The translations under genes were made by a program, and so were the position numbers. From contig PLTL01000230.1 in the NCBI GenBank assembly GCA_003164475.1, positions 1 to 16,218 on the forward strand: a stretch of 16,218 nucleotides of DNA, read 5' to 3'. Source of the stretch: Candidatus Dormiibacterota bacterium. Lineage in GTDB: Bacteria > Chloroflexota > Dormibacteria > UBA8260 > Bog-877. The notes beneath the pieces were generated by a model. The model had not been told where the DNA came from, did no database searches, and saw only the letters and a list, made by a program, of their open reading frames with translations. Shown in pieces: positions 6,767 to 12,660 of this stretch; positions within the stretch are counted from its first letter, which is position 1, and each line of letters begins with the position of its first letter.

Positions 6767-6774
6767 AATCCCGA

Positions 6775-7272
6775 ATGCCGGTCTATCACGAGTCGTTCCA
6801 GATACAGTCAGATAGGCGCCCGACCTTCCACGATGTCACCTCGCAGGCCGCGGATGCGCTCGCACGATCGGGGATCAAGGAAGGGATCTTGATGGTGTAC
6901 TCGCAGCACACCACCTGCAGTGTGCTGATCCAGGAGGAGTCCCACGATGTCAACTACTGGGGTACGGAGCTGCTAATGCAGGATCTGGTCACAGTTCTGG
7001 AACGGCTCATTCCCACTTGCAGGACGGAAGGGCAGTACCTTCACCCCGGACCGAAGCACGTCGAAGCTGCGGTGGTGGGTCTGCACGAGGAGCCGGCCTG
7101 GGCGTTGAACACCGACGCCCATCTCAGGTCGGTGATCCTGGGGCGCTCTCAATCTGTGCCAGTCATCGATGGAGCCATGGCACTCGGCAATTTTGGGCGG
7201 TTCTACTTCGTGGATTTCGACCAGGTTCGGGCTCGTGAGCGCACCGTCCGCATCCAGATCGTCGGGGAGTAA
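6775..7272 (+). CDS. yjbQ: YjbQ/UPF0047 family protein (secondary thiamine-phosphate synthase-like)
   Basis: A 165-residue single-domain protein of the UPF0047 beta-barrel family. Some members show weak thiamine-phosphate synthase activity, but their true role is unsettled. Seen: GILMVYSQHTTCSVLIQEE (about residues 35-53, the HTT(C/A)S signature), then HLRSVILGRSQSVPVIDGAMALG and a C-terminal VDFDQVRARERTVRIQIVGE. The middle (YLHPGPKHVEAAVVGLHEE) is longer than in E. coli YjbQ. The start is set by AGGAGG at 8 nt. An alternative is leaderless ATG 6739, 6 nt after GATTCT. It is first gene of an apparent operon with the isomerase homologue at 7278. The presence of sugar-phosphate enzymes suggests a metabolic role, not thiamine synthesis. 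Codon use is less GC-biased than the flanking housekeeping genes. Confidence 0.88.
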   Translation: MPVYHESFQIQSDRRPTFHDVTSQAADALARSGIKEGILMVYSQHTTCSVLIQEESHDVNYWGTELLMQDLVTVLERLIPTCRTEGQYLHPGPKHVEAAVVGLHEEPAWALNTDAHLRSVILGRSQSVPVIDGAMALGNFGRFYFVDFDQVRARERTVRIQIVGE

Positions 7273-7277
7273 TCCCG

Positions 7278-7982
7278 TTGTTTCGAGGGCTCCAGATTAC
7301 GCCGCCCTTCTTCGAGGTGGGCCCGAAGGCGTATACGTTTGGCCCTGACATGCTCCGGGTGGCGATGCGCGCTGACCAATTGGGCCGTGCTTATGGAGTG
7401 GGCATCATCATCGATCCCCAGTACGTGGACATCTCGATCATCGCGGAGCACGTGGAGTGGGCCATGGTCTTCGCCCCGCACATGGATTCACTTGAGCCGG
7501 GTCGTGGTCAGGGTTCCGTTTTGCCAGAAGCGGTCAAGGCGGCTGGTGCAGTCGGCGTCATGTTGAATCATGTGGAGCACCGGCTGTCGAGAGCGGAACT
7601 GGCGCGTACCGTCCGTCGCGCTGATGAGGTCGGCCTCGCCACCATGGTCTGTACCGATGACGTGGAAGAGGCCGTTGCGGTGGCCGGGCTGGAACCGAAC
7701 ATCATCGTGGTGGAGTCTCCTGAGTTGATCGGCACAGGCAAGGGCACGGAGAGCAGCAGTGTGGCCATTGCGGAGATCGACCAAGCCATCTGGCGCGTGA
7801 ATCCCGAGATCCGGGTGCTGCACGGGGCCGGCATTGGGAGCGCCCGGGACGTCTTTGAGGTGATCGCCGCGGGAGCCCAGGCAACTGGATCGAGCAGTGG
7901 AATCTTCAAGGCCCCGGACCCCCAAGCGATGCTCGAGGCGATGATCAGGGCGGCTCGTGAGGCATGGGACACCAGGCACTGA
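7278..7982 (+). CDS. Archaeal-type triosephosphate isomerase homologue
   Basis: A 234-residue TIM-barrel isomerase resembling the short archaeal TpiA. Shared blocks are PQYVDISIIAEHVE (48-61), VLPEAVKAAGAVG (81-93), LNHVEHRL (96-103), VESPELIGTG (145-154), HGAGIG (182-187) and GIFKAPDP (208-215). The catalytic trio is present: Lys17 in GPKAY, His98 and Glu146. Yet the invariant active-site Asn two residues before the Lys is Gly15, and the phosphate-gripping loop after GTG differs (KGTESSS). It may be a true triosephosphate isomerase or act on another ketose or aldose phosphate, as the TIM-related erythrulose-phosphate isomerases do. The TTG 7278 start is 5 nt after the yjbQ stop, with GGGGAG 8 nt upstream. 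Translational coupling with yjbQ is likely. Confidence 0.85.
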   Translation: MFRGLQITPPFFEVGPKAYTFGPDMLRVAMRADQLGRAYGVGIIIDPQYVDISIIAEHVEWAMVFAPHMDSLEPGRGQGSVLPEAVKAAGAVGVMLNHVEHRLSRAELARTVRRADEVGLATMVCTDDVEEAVAVAGLEPNIIVVESPELIGTGKGTESSSVAIAEIDQAIWRVNPEIRVLHGAGIGSARDVFEVIAAGAQATGSSSGIFKAPDPQAMLEAMIRAAREAWDTRH

Positions 7983-8430
7983 GCACGGCACCGTGGCGGC
8001 GGCGTGGCGCCGCGGCGGTGCTGCTGGAGTGAGCGCCGAGCGGGCGTCTTCGCCGAGGTGAAGCCGAGTGGAGCACCTGGATCATCCGAAGGTCGGTGCT
8101 CTGGCGGCCATGCCTGGGGCGCCCCAGGCGGCGGAGCCGACCGGGTTCAGCTGCGGTGGTCGGCGGCTGGTGACCGTGCCGGAGGGGATCCTCTCCAGGC
8201 CCAGGCCAGGATCTTGACTGGGCCGGAGGTGGCGAAGCGAGTGCCGACCTGGGCAGATCCGGATCGGGAAGAGATGTGGTCCCCATGGATCCTGGTCCCG
8301 GGGGACGGCCCGTTGGCTACCCGGGAAGGCGCGGTGAGGACGCTCAGGGTGAATGGGAGTCGAGCTCACGTGGGGAGGCCATCGATGTCCGCCGCGGTTG
8401 CGGCCACGGGAGTCCTGGGAGGGTCGGTGC
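7983..8430 (+). other. 446-bp stretch between TIM-like and PHI-like genes; possible decayed gene
   Basis: No recognised product. One frame stays open from GTG 8004 to TGA 8438 (144 codons) and overlaps the next gene's start, as operon genes do. Its N-terminal half is Cys/Arg/Gly-rich and unconvincing. Its C-terminal part (GAVRTLRVNGSRAHVG, coded near 8334-8378) loosely resembles AAMRLMHLGRRAHVVG of the following isomerase. Both share the 13-mer CGAGCTCACGTGG at the same reading-frame position. It could be a degraded duplicate of the PHI gene, a real unknown small protein, or noncoding DNA. Confidence 0.35.
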
Positions 8431-8970
8431 ATGGATGAGGTCTGGGCGCGAGGAGCTCCACCGTGGGCGGGGGTGGAGGTCGAGGTCGCGAGAGCGCTAA
8501 GGCTGGTGCGATTGGTCCAGGTCGACCGGCTGCGAGCGACGCTCGAGCATCCTCGCGGCAGATGTTTCTTCACCGGTCAGGGACGATCCGGACTCGTTGC
8601 CCAGATGGCGGCGATGAGGCTCATGCACCTGGGGAGGCGAGCTCACGTGGTGGGAGAAGCCACGGCACCAGCATTCTCAGAAGAGGACGTGTTGGTTGTC
8701 GTGTCGGGGACTGGGGCCACGCCGACATCTCTCCTCCATGCCCAGCAGGCCCACGATCTCGGTGGCACGGTGTGCTGCCTGACCGCCCGGCCGGGGAGCC
8801 CGATCGCTCTCCTGTCTGAGCCTTGCGTGATTGTCCCCACGGGGAATTCGATCCAGTTTGGGCAAGTTCTCTTTACTCAGGCGGCCCTCCTCCTCTTGGA
8901 CGCCGTGGCCCTCGAGCTCGCGGCTGGCGACATGGCCACCCAGAGGCACAGTCACGCCAACTTGCAGTAG
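8431..8970 (+). CDS. SIS-domain 6-phospho-3-hexuloisomerase (PHI/HxlB) homologue
   Basis: A 179-residue single SIS domain. PHI interconverts 3-hexulose-6-phosphate and fructose-6-phosphate in the ribulose monophosphate pathway. Seen: TGQGRSGLVA (48-57, phosphosugar loop with Ser53), MRLMHLGRRAHVVGEATAPA (62-81, very typical of PHI), VVSGTGATPTS, LLLLDAVALEL and the family-typical ending HSHANLQ. Two deviations are visible: SGSGE(T/S) is SGTGA, losing the Glu, and the conserved Glu of LF-E-Q is Thr149. No hexulose-phosphate synthase gene is in the window, so another substrate is possible. The ATG 8431 start is supported by GGGAGGG at 7 nt. An in-frame GTG at 8353 lacks such a site. It converges with the crotonase gene. 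Confidence 0.85.
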   Translation: MDEVWARGAPPWAGVEVEVARALRLVRLVQVDRLRATLEHPRGRCFFTGQGRSGLVAQMAAMRLMHLGRRAHVVGEATAPAFSEEDVLVVVSGTGATPTSLLHAQQAHDLGGTVCCLTARPGSPIALLSEPCVIVPTGNSIQFGQVLFTQAALLLLDAVALELAAGDMATQRHSHANLQ

Positions 8971-9095
8971 GCACGAGCAAAGTTCCTCCACTGCGTGGCG
9001 ATCGGGCCGAAGCAGAGGCAGCGCGCCTGACACCAGCAGCCCTGGCCGCTCTGGCTCCCCTCGGGGAGGCAGGCGACACGGCGACCGCGAAGGGT

Positions 9096-9120
9096 CAGGC
9101 GGGTGCCCGCAGGCCGCCTG
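9096..9120. terminator. Inverted repeat between convergent genes
   Basis: CAGGCGG (9096-9102) and CCGCCTG (9114-9120) form a perfect 7-bp stem with an 11-nt loop, with overlapping alternative GC stems. It sits in the 242-bp gap between the PHI-like and crotonase stops. It may end both transcripts; there is no T-tract. Nothing else was seen in this gap. Confidence 0.3.
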
Positions 9121-9212
9121 CGCTGGACAAGTGGGGCGCGGGCCTGCACGGCACGATGGGCCGGCGGAACGGCCAACCAACCAGCGGGTGGCCATCCTGA
9201 GGGCGGTCGGGG

Positions 9213-10025
9213 CTAGCGGTCGTGGAACTGCGGAGCGCGGCGCTCGCGGAGCGCGGACCATCCTTCGCGAGCATCCTCGCTGCCCAGCGTTTCGGCCTGC
9301 GCCGCAGTCTCGAAGGCCAGGACCGCGTCCAGGCTTGCCCCGGTCTCGGCCAGCAGCAGGGTTCGCTTGAGCCTGACCAGCACCGGCCGGGGCAGGGCCG
9401 CCAGCGCTCTGGCCCACTCCAGAGCCGCGTCCTCCAGCTGCTGGGGCGGGACGATCCGGTTGGCAAGGCCCAGCAGGAGCGCCCTGTGGGCGTCGATCGG
9501 CTGGCCCAGCAGCAGCATCTCCCGGGCAGCTCCAGTTCCGACCAGCCGGGTAAGAAGCCAGGTGGCTCCCCCGCCTGGATGTATTCCCAACCGCACGAAG
9601 GGTGCAGCCAGCCGGGCGTCTTCGGCGAGGACCCGCAGGTCGCAGCACATGGCCAGGTTGAGCCCAGCCCCGATGGCGGGCCCGTTGACCGCGGCGATGG
9701 TGGGGACGGGGAGGTCCCTGAGGTCCAAGAAGGCCCGGTAGTAGTCACTCAGCACCTGGCGCTTGGCATCCGGTGTGACGGCGCCCGATCCCAGTGAGCC
9801 GAGGTCGGCGCCCGCACAGAACGCGACTCCGGTACCGGTCACGACCAGGGCCCTGAGGCTGGAATCGGCGGACGCCCGGGCAACCTCGTGGCGGAGTGCC
9901 GTGGCCAGCTCCCGAGTGAGGGCGTTGCGGTGCTGGGGCTGGTTCAGCGCGACCACGGCCACCCCCGGCTCGGGTCGGGTGGTGATGAGGAGCTGGGGGT
10001 CAGCCGGGCCCGAACTGGCGCTCAC
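9213..10025 (-). CDS. Crotonase-fold (enoyl-CoA hydratase/isomerase superfamily) protein lacking hydratase glutamates
   Basis: A 270-residue cytoplasmic acyl-CoA-binding enzyme of the crotonase superfamily. Seen: N-terminal VAVVALNQPQHRNALT (23-37), the oxyanion-hole loops FCAGADL (69-75) and AAVNGPAIGAGLNLAMCCD (111-129), and the helix LGIHPGGGATWLL (146-158). By motif alignment with rat enoyl-CoA hydratase, its two catalytic glutamates (144 and 164) are Asn123 and Phe143. Simple enoyl-CoA hydration is therefore unlikely. An isomerase, hydrolase, or non-catalytic acyl-CoA-binding role is possible. The GTG 10025 start lies 7 nt after TATCCT, a leaderless arrangement. It is divergent from glmU and appears monocistronic. 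Confidence 0.88.
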   Translation of the reverse strand: MSASSGPADPQLLITTRPEPGVAVVALNQPQHRNALTRELATALRHEVARASADSSLRALVVTGTGVAFCAGADLGSLGSGAVTPDAKRQVLSDYYRAFLDLRDLPVPTIAAVNGPAIGAGLNLAMCCDLRVLAEDARLAAPFVRLGIHPGGGATWLLTRLVGTGAAREMLLLGQPIDAHRALLLGLANRIVPPQQLEDAALEWARALAALPRPVLVRLKRTLLLAETGASLDAVLAFETAAQAETLGSEDAREGWSALRERRAPQFHDR

Positions 10026-10032
10026 TAGGCTC

Positions 10033-10038
10033 AGGATA
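10033..10038 (-). promoter_or_regulatory. -10 box of the crotonase gene (leaderless type)
   Basis: TATCCT (TANNNT) on the minus strand, ending 7 nt before GTG 10025. Confidence 0.5.
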
Positions 10039-10082
10039 ACCTCGACATGGCTCGGCTCGGCCGGGGCGGAATGGGCCGTTGC

Positions 10083-10088
10083 TATACT
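10083..10088 (+). promoter_or_regulatory. -10 box of the glmU-prs operon
   Basis: TATACT, identical to the rpsT hexamer. The predicted start near 10095 lies after the upstream in-frame ATG 10047, which excludes that ATG and supports TTG 10137 as the glmU start, with a leader of about 42 nt. Confidence 0.55.
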
Positions 10089-10136
10089 CCGAACTCGCCG
10101 GCGATTTCACGAAGCAGGCTGGCCGCGGGGTGGAGA

Positions 10137-11534
10137 TTGAGCGAACCGTCGGCTGCGCGGGCGGTGATTCTGGCGGCCGGCCGAGGCAAGCGGATGCGTT
10201 CCCGGCTTCCCAAGGTCATGCACCCGTTGGGGGGTCTGCCTCTTCTGGAGCACGCGATCAGAGCTGCCGAGTCCGCCGCCGTGGGCCGTCCCATCGTGGT
10301 GGTGGCTGAGCTCGAGCCGTCGCTTGGCACCCGGTTCCAGGACCGGGCCGAGTTCGTGGTCCAGTCGGAACCGCTGGGCACCGCGGACGCCCTGGCCCAT
10401 GCCCGGCCGCTGCTGGATGGAGTCTCGGTGGTCCTGGTTCTGCCAGCGGACCTGCCGCTGCTGCGCGGCGCCTCGCTGACCGCCCTGGCCGAGGCGCTGC
10501 GGCGGTCTCAGGCGGGCGCGGCGGTGCTCACCGCTTCGGTCCGGGACGCGGGCGGGTGGGGAAGGATCGTTCGCGATGACCACGGCCGCCTGCTGCAGAT
10601 CGTGGAGGATGCCGATGAGCCCTGGGATGGCTTGCCGGCAGAGGTCAACTGCGGTGCCTACGCCTTCGTCCTGCCCCGTCTCTGGGCGGCCATGGAGCGC
10701 CTCAGCACCGACAACGCCCAGGGTGAGCTGTACGTCAGCTGGCTTCCCCAGCTGGTTGACGGTGGCGCCGTCACAGTGGGGGTGAGCTCCCCCGACGAGG
10801 CCATTCAGGTGAACGACCGGGTCCAACTCGCCGCCGCGGAGGCGGCGTTGCGGTGGCGCACGCTGAGGCGGCTGATGCTCTCCGGGGTCACCGTCACCGA
10901 CCCTGAGGCCACCTGGATCGACTGTGACGTGGAGGTGGGGGAGGACACCGTGATCGCGCCGGGAACCGTGCTCCGGGGTAGGAGCCGGATCGGCCGAGAC
11001 TGTGTGATCGGGCCCTTCGCCGAACTGGAGGACGTCGAGGTGGGGAGCGGCTGCCGGATTGGGCGGTCCCAGCTCATCGGATGCAGGCTGGCCGATGGAG
11101 TCGATGTCGGACCCTTCAATCGGGTGCGCCCGGACTCCCAGCTGGAGTCTCACAGTCACCTCGGGACCTTCACCGAGGTGGTCCGGAGCCGGGTCGGGAA
11201 GGGCAGCCGGATCCCCCACCTGAGCTACGTGGGCGACGCCGACCTCGGTGCCGACGTCAACGTCGGGGCGGGGAGCATCACTGCCAACTGGGACGGCCGG
11301 GAGAAGCACCGGACAGTGGTGGAGGAGGGAGCTCGGCTCGGTAGCGACACGGTGCTGGTGGCCCCGCGGCGGGTGGGCAGGGGGGCCTACACGGGGGCCG
11401 GCTCGGTGATCACCCAGGACGTGCCTGCCGGCGCTCTGGGCGTCTCCCGCTCCTCCCAGCGCAACATCGAGGGATGGGCCGCCCGCAAGCGTCCCCAGCA
11501 AGAGCTCACGAGCCAGGAGGGTGGAGGGACTTGA
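10137..11534 (+). CDS. glmU: Bifunctional N-acetylglucosamine-1-phosphate uridyltransferase / glucosamine-1-phosphate acetyltransferase
   Basis: Makes UDP-GlcNAc for peptidoglycan in two steps. Numbered from TTG 10137 (465 residues): the nucleotidyltransferase domain has VILAAGRGKRM (10-20), RLPKVMHPLGG, EPLGTADA (78-85), LPADLPLL (102-109, metal Asp105), EVNCGAYAF and QVND. A left-handed beta-helix follows from about 255. In the acetyltransferase site, Arg331, catalytic His361, Tyr364, Asn375, Asn384 and Lys390 are present. The equivalents of E. coli Lys351 and Tyr387 are Val349 and Trp385. The C-terminus (QRNIEGWAARKR) resembles actinobacterial GlmU. TTG is preceded by GGGG at about 6 nt. 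The stop overlaps the prs start. Confidence 0.94.
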   Translation: MSEPSAARAVILAAGRGKRMRSRLPKVMHPLGGLPLLEHAIRAAESAAVGRPIVVVAELEPSLGTRFQDRAEFVVQSEPLGTADALAHARPLLDGVSVVLVLPADLPLLRGASLTALAEALRRSQAGAAVLTASVRDAGGWGRIVRDDHGRLLQIVEDADEPWDGLPAEVNCGAYAFVLPRLWAAMERLSTDNAQGELYVSWLPQLVDGGAVTVGVSSPDEAIQVNDRVQLAAAEAALRWRTLRRLMLSGVTVTDPEATWIDCDVEVGEDTVIAPGTVLRGRSRIGRDCVIGPFAELEDVEVGSGCRIGRSQLIGCRLADGVDVGPFNRVRPDSQLESHSHLGTFTEVVRSRVGKGSRIPHLSYVGDADLGADVNVGAGSITANWDGREKHRTVVEEGARLGSDTVLVAPRRVGRGAYTGAGSVITQDVPAGALGVSRSSQRNIEGWAARKRPQQELTSQEGGGT

Positions 11535-12484
11535 AGGGTTCTGAAGGGCCGCTGATGCTGCTCTGCGGGTCAGCCCATCCCGATCTGGGGCGCAAGATCT
11601 CGGAGGAGGTGGGGGTGCCGCTGGCACCGTTGGAGGTGACCCGGTTCGCCGATGGCGAGTTCGATGTCAAGATCGGGGAGTCGGTCCGAGGCCACGACGT
11701 CTTCCTGATCCAACCGGCCTGTCCGCCGGTCAACGACAACTACATGGAGCTGTTCATCCTCCTGGACTCGCTCCGGCGGGCCAGTGCCGCCCGGATCAAC
11801 GTGGTCCTGCCCTACTACGGGTACCAGCGCAAGGAGAAGAAGACTCAGCCCCGCGACCCCATCTCCGCCAAGCTGATGGCCAACTTCCTCCAGGTGGCCG
11901 GTGCCGACCGGATGATCGTCCTGGACCTGCACGCCGAGGCGATCCAGGGCTTCTTCGACATCCCCGTCGACGCCCTCACCGCGGTCAAGATCCTCTCCAC
12001 ACACGTTCGCTCCCGGCACGGGCGTCAGCCGCTGGTGGTGGTCTCTCCGGATGTCGGGGGCACCGCTAGGGCCAGGGCTCTGGCCCGACGCCTGGACGCG
12101 CGCCTGGCGATCGTCGACAAGCGCCGTCCCCGCAACGACGCCGTCGAGGTCCTCCATGTCATCGGTGATGTGGAGGGCAGTCGCTGCGTTGTGGTGGATG
12201 ACCTCATCTCGACCGGCTCGACCCTGGTCGGAGCCGTGCAGGCTCTTCGGGACAAGGGGGCGGTCTCGGTGGACGTCATGGTCACCCACGGGGTGTTCGG
12301 CGCGGGGACGCTCCAGCGTCTGGAGAGCGCCCCGTTGGAGCAGCTGGTGGTAACCGACAGCGTTCCTATCCCGGACGAGGCTCTCCAGAGCAGCAAGGTG
12401 ACCCAGGTCTCGGTCGCCCCTCTGATTGCCGAGGCGATCGTCCGGGTGCATGAGGGACGGAGCGTCTCGGCCCTGTTTCGGTGA
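11531..12484 (+). CDS. prs: Ribose-phosphate pyrophosphokinase (PRPP synthase), variant
   Basis: Makes PRPP from ribose-5-phosphate and ATP for nucleotide, His and Trp synthesis. It has 317 residues from TTG 11531, which overlaps the glmU stop (TTGA) and has AGGAGG about 10 nt upstream. ATG 11555 (309 residues, GAAGGG 6 nt upstream) is equally possible. Seen: FADGEFDVKIGESVRGHDVFLIQ (39-61), DLHAEAIQGFFDIPVDAL (132-149), VVSPDVGGTARARALA, IVDKRRP and the PRPP loop VVDDLISTGSTL (221-232). Two departures from common bacterial Prs: the ATP-site ARQDRK segment reads QRKEKK, and the PRPP loop has ISTG, as in archaeal-type enzymes, rather than IDTAGT. It lies in an operon with glmU, a conserved pairing. 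Confidence 0.92.
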   Translation: MKGSEGPLMLLCGSAHPDLGRKISEEVGVPLAPLEVTRFADGEFDVKIGESVRGHDVFLIQPACPPVNDNYMELFILLDSLRRASAARINVVLPYYGYQRKEKKTQPRDPISAKLMANFLQVAGADRMIVLDLHAEAIQGFFDIPVDALTAVKILSTHVRSRHGRQPLVVVSPDVGGTARARALARRLDARLAIVDKRRPRNDAVEVLHVIGDVEGSRCVVVDDLISTGSTLVGAVQALRDKGAVSVDVMVTHGVFGAGTLQRLESAPLEQLVVTDSVPIPDEALQSSKVTQVSVAPLIAEAIVRVHEGRSVSALFR

Positions 12485-12498
12485 TGAGGAGCGCCTGC

Positions 12499-12504
12499 TA
12501 GACT
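12499..12504 (+). promoter_or_regulatory. -10 box upstream of the corC-like gene
   Basis: TAGACT (TANNNT), 10 nt before ATG 12515. The predicted start near 12511 leaves only 3-4 nt before the first mini-ORF and about 145 nt before the transporter gene. Confidence 0.45.
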
Positions 12505-12514
12505 CGATCTCAAG

Positions 12515-12622
12515 ATGAGCCCTGGCTCACCCGATGGCACACCAAGTCCTCAGCTGATGTGGCCCGCCTGGGGGGAGGGGGCAGAGGGGCCGACTGGGAC
12601 GGTTCCCGCCGGCTCCCGATGA
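12515..12622 (+). CDS. Putative proline-rich leader mini-ORF 1
   Basis: A 35-codon frame starting MSPGSPDGTPSP, with 7 prolines and two tryptophans. It begins 3-4 nt after the predicted transcription start and so could be translated as a near-leaderless message. Its TGA overlaps the ATG of mini-ORF 2 (ATGA at 12619). There is no homology that I can recognise. It could be a sensor leader peptide, or chance in GC-rich DNA, where Pro codons abound. Confidence 0.3.
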   Translation: MSPGSPDGTPSPQLMWPAWGEGAEGPTGTVPAGSR

Positions 12623-12660
12623 GCCCAGCCACGCCACGGCTTGGTCCCTGGCCGCCATGA
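12619..12660 (+). CDS. Putative proline-rich leader mini-ORF 2
   Basis: Thirteen codons, MSPATPRLGPWPP, ending Pro-Pro-stop, a context known to stall ribosomes. It starts within the ATGA stop of mini-ORF 1, and its own ATGA overlaps the transporter start at 12657. No Shine-Dalgarno is seen at either junction, so coupling by re-initiation is the likely mode if translated. Confidence 0.3.
   Translation: MSPATPRLGPWPP

Larger units (their letters stand above)
5884..6774. other. Long stretch without a convincing gene
   Basis: Short open frames exist on both strands here, but none shows a recognisable motif, and the composition is less GC-biased than the flanking genes. It holds a bulged hairpin (5919-5955) and a 9-bp inverted repeat, GCGTGTCAG at 6028-6036 with CTGACACGC at 6124-6132. 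It also holds two perfect 10-bp palindromes centred on CACGTG (6246-6255 and 6566-6575), a promoter (6363-6391) and hairpins at 6423-6443 and 6584-6610. It probably contains the 5' leader and control region of the yjbQ operon. The left half may be decayed DNA. Confidence 0.6.

Noticed and set aside
8823..9200. Plus-strand open frame overlapping the end of the PHI gene and running into the gap
   Set aside because: Shadow of PHI in another frame, followed by unremarkable Ala/Gly/Arg-rich translation with no motif or ribosome site.
10107..11627. 506-codon open frame antisense to glmU
   Set aside because: Low-complexity Pro/Gly/Arg/His-rich translation without motifs. It is a by-product of strong third-position GC bias in glmU.
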